Assembly (NCBI GenBank): GCA_011620345.1
Contig: WOZJ01000007.1
Span: forward strand, 1-7,755
Direction of reading: 5' to 3'
DNA length: 7,755 bases
Origin: Nitrospirota bacterium
GTDB taxonomy: Bacteria; UBA2233
In this document: positions 5,195 through 7,755 of the stretch, piece by piece
How the letters are laid out: every line of letters begins with the position of its first letter
How positions within the stretch are numbered: the stretch's first letter is position 1
The notes under the pieces: generated by a model
Database searches by the model: none
The model's input: only the letters and a program-made list of their open reading frames with translations
Told to the model about the DNA's origin: nothing
Made by a program: the position numbers and the translations under genes

Positions 5195-5844
5195 AGGCCC
5201 CGACTGACCCCGCCATCCCGACGCACGCGGTAAAAGTGCCATGCGCACAGCCCGAGCGCCAAAAAAGGCAACACCCCGCAGTGGAGCGCGTAGAGCCTGA
5301 GCCCAGCGCCCTGGCCTACGGGGTCGGCACCGAAAACGAGGGCTTGGAAGATTCCGCCCAGCAAGGGAACCTCCCCCAAAAGCCCGAACGCCACCCTAGA
5401 GGCATCCATTGCCCTTTCATCGCCGATCAAGAGGTAGCCGCTGAAATCTAGAAAGAATGTCAGCACCAAAAGGCTCATGCCGATGAGCCAGTTCCCCCGA
5501 CGCGGCGGGGCAAAGGCACCCGAGGCCAGCACCCTCAGCGTATGGCCAACGAGCACGATAATCATGAGCTGGCCCGCGAAGAAATGCAGGCTCCTTAGGA
5601 AAGAGCCGTAGGCTAGGGCCTCTTCGATCGTCAAGACCGAATCAAGGGCCTCGCTTGGCGATCCTGGCTTATAAAAGGGCATCAAAAGAAATCCCGTGAA
5701 GATCAAGACCACAAAAAACCCGAAGGAAAGCCCACCTAAGCAAAGAGTGGGCCAAAGCCCCGCGGCGTCTTTTGGGATCTTTGGCGGATGGATGTGCGCC
5801 AAGAACCCGAATATCCCGTTTCGGTTTGTGCCCAGCGCCTTCAT
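5191..5844 (-). CDS. Cytochrome b (b6-like), quinone-oxidising membrane subunit
   Basis: Integral membrane subunit of a Rieske/cytochrome b complex, moving electrons across the membrane between quinone sites. At 217 aa it is the size of cytochrome b6 (about 215), with four hydrophobic helices at about 32-56, 85-107, 117-141 and 185-206. Two histidine pairs ligate the b haems: H87-X13-H101 in the second helix and H188-X14-H203 in the fourth. The X14 spacing in the last helix is the b6 pattern (mitochondrial cytochrome b has X13). C35 sits in CLGG, matching the residue and context that bind haem cn/ci covalently in b6f. The loop DFSGYLLIGDERA corresponds to the G-x-TGYSLPWDQ region but has lost PWDQ. 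Start: ATG 5844 overlaps the Rieske stop as ATGA; its stop overlaps the next gene the same way. It may correspond to ExtP-type subunits of Geobacter (unverified). Confidence 0.92.
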   Translation of the reverse strand: MKALGTNRNGIFGFLAHIHPPKIPKDAAGLWPTLCLGGLSFGFFVVLIFTGFLLMPFYKPGSPSEALDSVLTIEEALAYGSFLRSLHFFAGQLMIIVLVGHTLRVLASGAFAPPRRGNWLIGMSLLVLTFFLDFSGYLLIGDERAMDASRVAFGLLGEVPLLGGIFQALVFGADPVGQGAGLRLYALHCGVLPFLALGLCAWHFYRVRRDGGVSRGL

Positions 5845-6272
5845 AGGCGAAACTCCGGGCCGGCCTCGATGGTCAGCCCGGCCTTAAGTCGAGCTTCGCT
5901 CACCTTAAAAAGCTTTAGGCGCTTGAGGGGCCTGACGGCCGGCCCTTTGAGCACCCGACCCCCTAGATCGTATTCGCTCCCGTGGCATGGGCATGAAAAC
6001 GAGGATTCCAGCGGAACAAAACGAACAGGGCACCCCAAGTGGCTACAGCGGTTCAAAAGGGCATAGGAGCCTTTTTTGTCGCGCACAAGCCAAGCGAGCC
6101 CTTGGTTGCCGAGAAGGGGTTCTTCGCCTCCTTGGGGCTTTGTGAGGTCGAACTCCTCGAACTCGGGTACCCTCCCCTCTGGGTTAGAGCCAAGATAGCC
6201 TAAAACGAGCTTCAAAAACCCCAATGCGGGCAAGGCCAAAAGGGCTTTTACAAGGTTCCGCCTTGCAAACAT
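5841..6272 (-). CDS. Rieske [2Fe-2S] protein of the cytochrome b complex
   Basis: Carries electrons from quinol at the Qo site to a c-type cytochrome on the outer face of the membrane. The 143-aa protein shows both cluster motifs: C76-S-H78-L-G-C81 and C94-P-C96-H97-G-S. C76, H78, C94 and H97 ligate the cluster; C81 and C96 would form the stabilising disulfide. It begins with MFARRNLVK followed by a hydrophobic helix (about 7-27), a Tat-type signal anchor as in other Rieske proteins. The YDLGGRVLKGPAVRPLKRL segment is the usual C-terminal part of the domain. I chose ATG 6272 since GAAGG lies five bases upstream; the longer frame from 6335 would translate through a perfect hairpin and delay the RR motif. 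The stop overlaps the cytochrome b start by four bases. It may correspond to ExtO-type subunits (unverified). Confidence 0.94.
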   Translation of the reverse strand: MFARRNLVKALLALPALGFLKLVLGYLGSNPEGRVPEFEEFDLTKPQGGEEPLLGNQGLAWLVRDKKGSYALLNRCSHLGCPVRFVPLESSFSCPCHGSEYDLGGRVLKGPAVRPLKRLKLFKVSEARLKAGLTIEAGPEFRL

Positions 6273-6277
6273 CCGAA

Positions 6278-6282
6278 CCTTC
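6278..6282 (-). promoter_or_regulatory. Ribosome binding site fixing the Rieske start
   Basis: GAAGG on the minus strand, five bases before ATG 6272. It lies just 3' of the 17-bp hairpin (6292-6333), 9 bases away, so the hairpin could influence ribosome access. Confidence 0.6.
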
Positions 6283-6291
6283 GGGTATTCA

Positions 6292-6333
6292 GAAAGTTCC
6301 GGCCGGGGTAAAAACGCCCCGGCCGGAACTTTC
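6292..6333 (-). promoter_or_regulatory. Perfect 17-bp hairpin in the Rieske leader
   Basis: GAAAGTTCCGGCCGGGG and its exact reverse complement are separated by an eight-base loop that on the minus-strand transcript reads CGTTTTTA. The stem is very GC-rich and lies between the trihaem cytochrome stop (6382) and the Rieske ribosome site. No T-tract follows the stem, so it is not a textbook terminator. It is better read as an mRNA processing or stability element, or partial attenuator, setting different levels for the upstream cytochromes and the downstream membrane complex. A smaller dyad (AGGCC-tctg-GGCCT) lies about 20 bases upstream of it in the same leader. Confidence 0.7.
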
Positions 6334-6381
6334 ACGCAAGTAATTCAGGCCCAGAGGCCTCAAGCCAAGCAAAAACCCTGC

Positions 6382-6735
6382 CTACTTGGCCCCGTAGCTG
6401 GCCGCCTTTTGCTGCCAGTCGCTCGGATGGCACGAGCCACAGTTGAACTGCAGGTCGTCAAACGGGTTGACCATGCCCTGGTGCGCCCTGGCCTTGTCCG
6501 TCGCGCCCGGCTGGCCGGCGTGGCAGTAATCGCAGGCATCGAGGTTGGCGTGGTCTACATGCCATTTGCCCTGGTTCGAGACGGGCTTTTGCTTTTGGAT
6601 CTCATGGCAGCTCTTGCAAGAGCTCACCGAAGACCCGCAGGCAGCATGAAGAGGGCCTACTCTATACAGCCCGCTAAAAAGAACGATCGCTATACTTGAA
6701 AGAAGGAGCTTCTTCTTGAAACCCGGTGGTTTCAT
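6382..6735 (-). CDS. Small exported trihaem cytochrome c
   Basis: Periplasmic electron carrier of 117 aa with three CXXCH haem motifs: C40-KS-C43-H44, C68-DY-C71-H72 and C99-GS-C102-H103. Histidines at 59, 62 and 85 are candidates for sixth ligands. The N-terminus has a basic start (MKPPGFKKK) and a hydrophobic core (LLLSSIAIVLFSGLY) ending in HAAC, a Sec signal; cysteine 33 could be lipidated but the lipobox is poor (H at -3). The overall size and haem count recall c7-type or triheme carriers, though the spacing is different from c7 and I cannot assign a subfamily. The start at ATG 6735 gives a clean signal peptide; GGAGG is 11 bases upstream, a little far. It sits between the split-Soret cytochrome and the Rieske gene, so probably shuttles electrons within that system. 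Confidence 0.88.
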   Translation of the reverse strand: MKPPGFKKKLLLSSIAIVLFSGLYRVGPLHAACGSSVSSCKSCHEIQKQKPVSNQGKWHVDHANLDACDYCHAGQPGATDKARAHQGMVNPFDDLQFNCGSCHPSDWQQKAASYGAK

Positions 6736-6777
6736 GGCACAGTAAACCTCCATTTTTTTACAGGGCAACATTCCTTT

Positions 6778-7620
6778 CTATAGGCCTCTAGGAGGATGAT
6801 TCGACCAATCGACCTTCTCGATATCTACATGGCATGTCGTACAGTTCATCTGCGCCTTGACGTTCAAGTTGTACGCATTCTGGGCATCGACATGGCAAGT
6901 AACACAGGCCGAATATTCTCCTGAAGGCTCATAAGTCGCTAAGTACTTCCCGTCATAGTCATCGTTGATCATTTTGGCGACATGAAACGCCACGTCTCCG
7001 GCAACCTTGGCGCACCTGTCGGCCCTTTCAGGGCTGAGTGCCGTGATCGAAGGCCGTTCTTTCCTTGCACCGTTGACCCATGTGGTGACGCTGATGTGGC
7101 ATATCGGGCTTTTGGCAACCGTCTTGGGTTGATTTTTGTATTTCGCGTAGGCATCATGGTCCGTGCTTGGAAATTCCTGCTTGGAATACCAGTCGAAAAG
7201 ATCGTTTATGAGCTTTTGATACGTCAATGGATTGCCCACGAGGTTTAGTACGGCCGCAGCACCATTCAACGTGCCACAAACCGTTCCCCATCCGGCGATG
7301 CCCCCACCGCCGTAGCGGTACATATCCACGGGAAGCGTCGTAAAAGGCGCTCCGATATCGGCCTGCAAAGCCCTAACGAGTGTTGCCGCCACGGCGAACA
7401 TGCACTCTCCCTCATAAAAGTTCTCGTACGCGCTCTGCCGGATCGCAACAGGATCAAAGCGGTAAGAGCCTAAAGTCCAGGGCAGTCTGAGCGTTCTGGG
7501 CGCCTCCAGGGTTTGCGCCATACCATCTTGGCCTAAGAGCCTACCCAACCCAAAAGCCCCGCCTGTTATCACCCCTGCGGCCATCAAAAGACCTCTTCGC
7601 GAAACGTTTCCCTCAGACAT
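6778..7620 (-). CDS. Split-Soret-type dihaem cytochrome c (C_GCAxxG_C_C family), Tat-exported
   Basis: Exported redox protein of 280 aa. A twin-arginine signal opens it: SRRGLLMAAGVITGG (7-21), the type used for proteins folded with cofactors. The middle domain carries cysteines of the C_GCAxxG_C_C family: C73 (GEC), C115 in VCGTLNGA (114-121), C174 (SPICH) and C203 (DRCAKVAG), likely ligands of an Fe-S cluster. Two CXXCH haem sites lie at the C-terminus: CVTCH (239-243) and CTTCH (260-264). An N-terminal cysteine-cluster domain followed by two C-terminal haems is the architecture of Desulfovibrio split-Soret cytochrome c, whose physiological role is unclear. ATG 7620 is chosen since the purine-rich GGGGAGAGGAGAGA precedes it directly; the longer frame from 7668 would bury the Tat motif behind 16 extra residues. 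A rhodanese gene precedes it and the trihaem cytochrome follows after 42 bp. Confidence 0.85.
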   Translation of the reverse strand: MSEGNVSRRGLLMAAGVITGGAFGLGRLLGQDGMAQTLEAPRTLRLPWTLGSYRFDPVAIRQSAYENFYEGECMFAVAATLVRALQADIGAPFTTLPVDMYRYGGGGIAGWGTVCGTLNGAAAVLNLVGNPLTYQKLINDLFDWYSKQEFPSTDHDAYAKYKNQPKTVAKSPICHISVTTWVNGARKERPSITALSPERADRCAKVAGDVAFHVAKMINDDYDGKYLATYEPSGEYSACVTCHVDAQNAYNLNVKAQMNCTTCHVDIEKVDWSNHPPRGL

Positions 7621-7678
7621 TCTCTCCTCTCCCCTTTTTGGCCTAAGGAGCGCCCCTTTTGGCCTCAAGCACTTGCGT

Positions 7679-7755
7679 TTAGTAGGCTACGGGGAACCCC
7701 GCGGCCGTCCAGTTGGTCGTTCCGCCGATTAAGTCATACACCTGCGTGAATCCCT
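7679..7755 (-). CDS. Rhodanese-like protein, C-terminal fragment
   Basis: Partial gene entering from the right edge of the window; only the last 25 codons or so are present, ending at TAA 7679-7681. The visible residues, GFTQVYDLIGG followed by TTNW and AAGFPVAY, match the end of a single rhodanese domain, where a glycine-rich 'G-x-x-x-V-x-x-L-x-GG-x-x-x-W' stretch precedes a terminal 'AG-P-V'. The active-site cysteine loop lies upstream outside the window, so activity (sulfur or selenium transfer) cannot be judged. It is 58 bp upstream of the split-Soret gene on the same strand and is likely part of the same operon. Rhodanese proteins head the ext clusters of Geobacter (ExtH), which would fit; this is a recollection only. 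Confidence 0.7.
   Translation of the reverse strand, partial: GFTQVYDLIGGTTNWTAAGFPVAY

Noticed and set aside
5841-6335. Longer Rieske protein starting at 6335
   Set aside because: The extra 21 residues are encoded by the perfect hairpin and put the RR motif far from the N-terminus; ATG 6272 has a good ribosome site five bases upstream.

Overview
The window looks like bacterial chromosome from a strictly or facultatively anaerobic, respiring organism, most likely of the Desulfobacterota / deltaproteobacterial type. This rests on gene content: a split-Soret-type cytochrome c, small and large multihaem c-type cytochromes, a proteobacterial-style DksA, a pyrophosphate-type phosphofructokinase, and Tat-exported Rieske and cytochrome proteins. 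The taxon is an inference; no rRNA or tRNA gene is present to anchor it.

Layout. Bases 1-314 hold no convincing gene, but carry a 12-bp direct repeat and a doubtful small ORF with a signal-peptide-like start. A GntR/FadR-type regulator (315-1013, minus) follows, with a good sigma-70 promoter upstream. Next are two closely spaced minus-strand genes: a Mut7-C-type putative RNase with zinc ribbon (1562-2059) and a DksA/TraR-family RNA polymerase regulator (1183-1536). Facing the other way from the same intergenic region is a 6-phosphofructokinase (2223-3266, plus) with active-site residues of the PPi-dependent type. It ends in a hairpin/T-tract that probably terminates transcription. A short convergent spacer with palindromes separates it from the right-hand operon.

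The right-hand 4.3 kb (3432-7755) is one minus-strand redox operon, read right to left: rhodanese (only its C-terminus is in the window), Tat-exported split-Soret/C_GCAxxG_C_C dihaem cytochrome, trihaem cytochrome, Rieske Fe-S protein, b6-like cytochrome b, subunit IV-like membrane protein, and a nine-motif multihaem cytochrome c. The last four genes are chained by 4-base start/stop overlaps (ATGA, ATGA, TTGA), so they are probably translated in fixed ratio as one complex. The simplest reading is a quinone:cytochrome oxidoreductase of the Rieske/cytochrome b class: quinol is oxidised (or reduced) in the membrane by cytochrome b + Rieske, and electrons are exchanged with periplasmic multihaem cytochromes. 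The gene set resembles, from memory, the Geobacter cbc6 / ext (selenite/tellurite reduction) clusters with rhodanese, Rieske, split cytochrome b and multihaem cytochromes; this was not checked by a search.

The most interesting points are in that complex. The cytochrome b has a cysteine at exactly residue 35 in a CLGG context, as in b6f cytochromes that covalently bind haem cn/ci. The subunit IV-like protein lacks the PEWY glutamate of the Qo site (it has PAPW). The multihaem cytochrome mixes CXXCH with CX3CH and CX4CH motifs. A perfect 17-bp hairpin lies in the leader of the Rieske gene.
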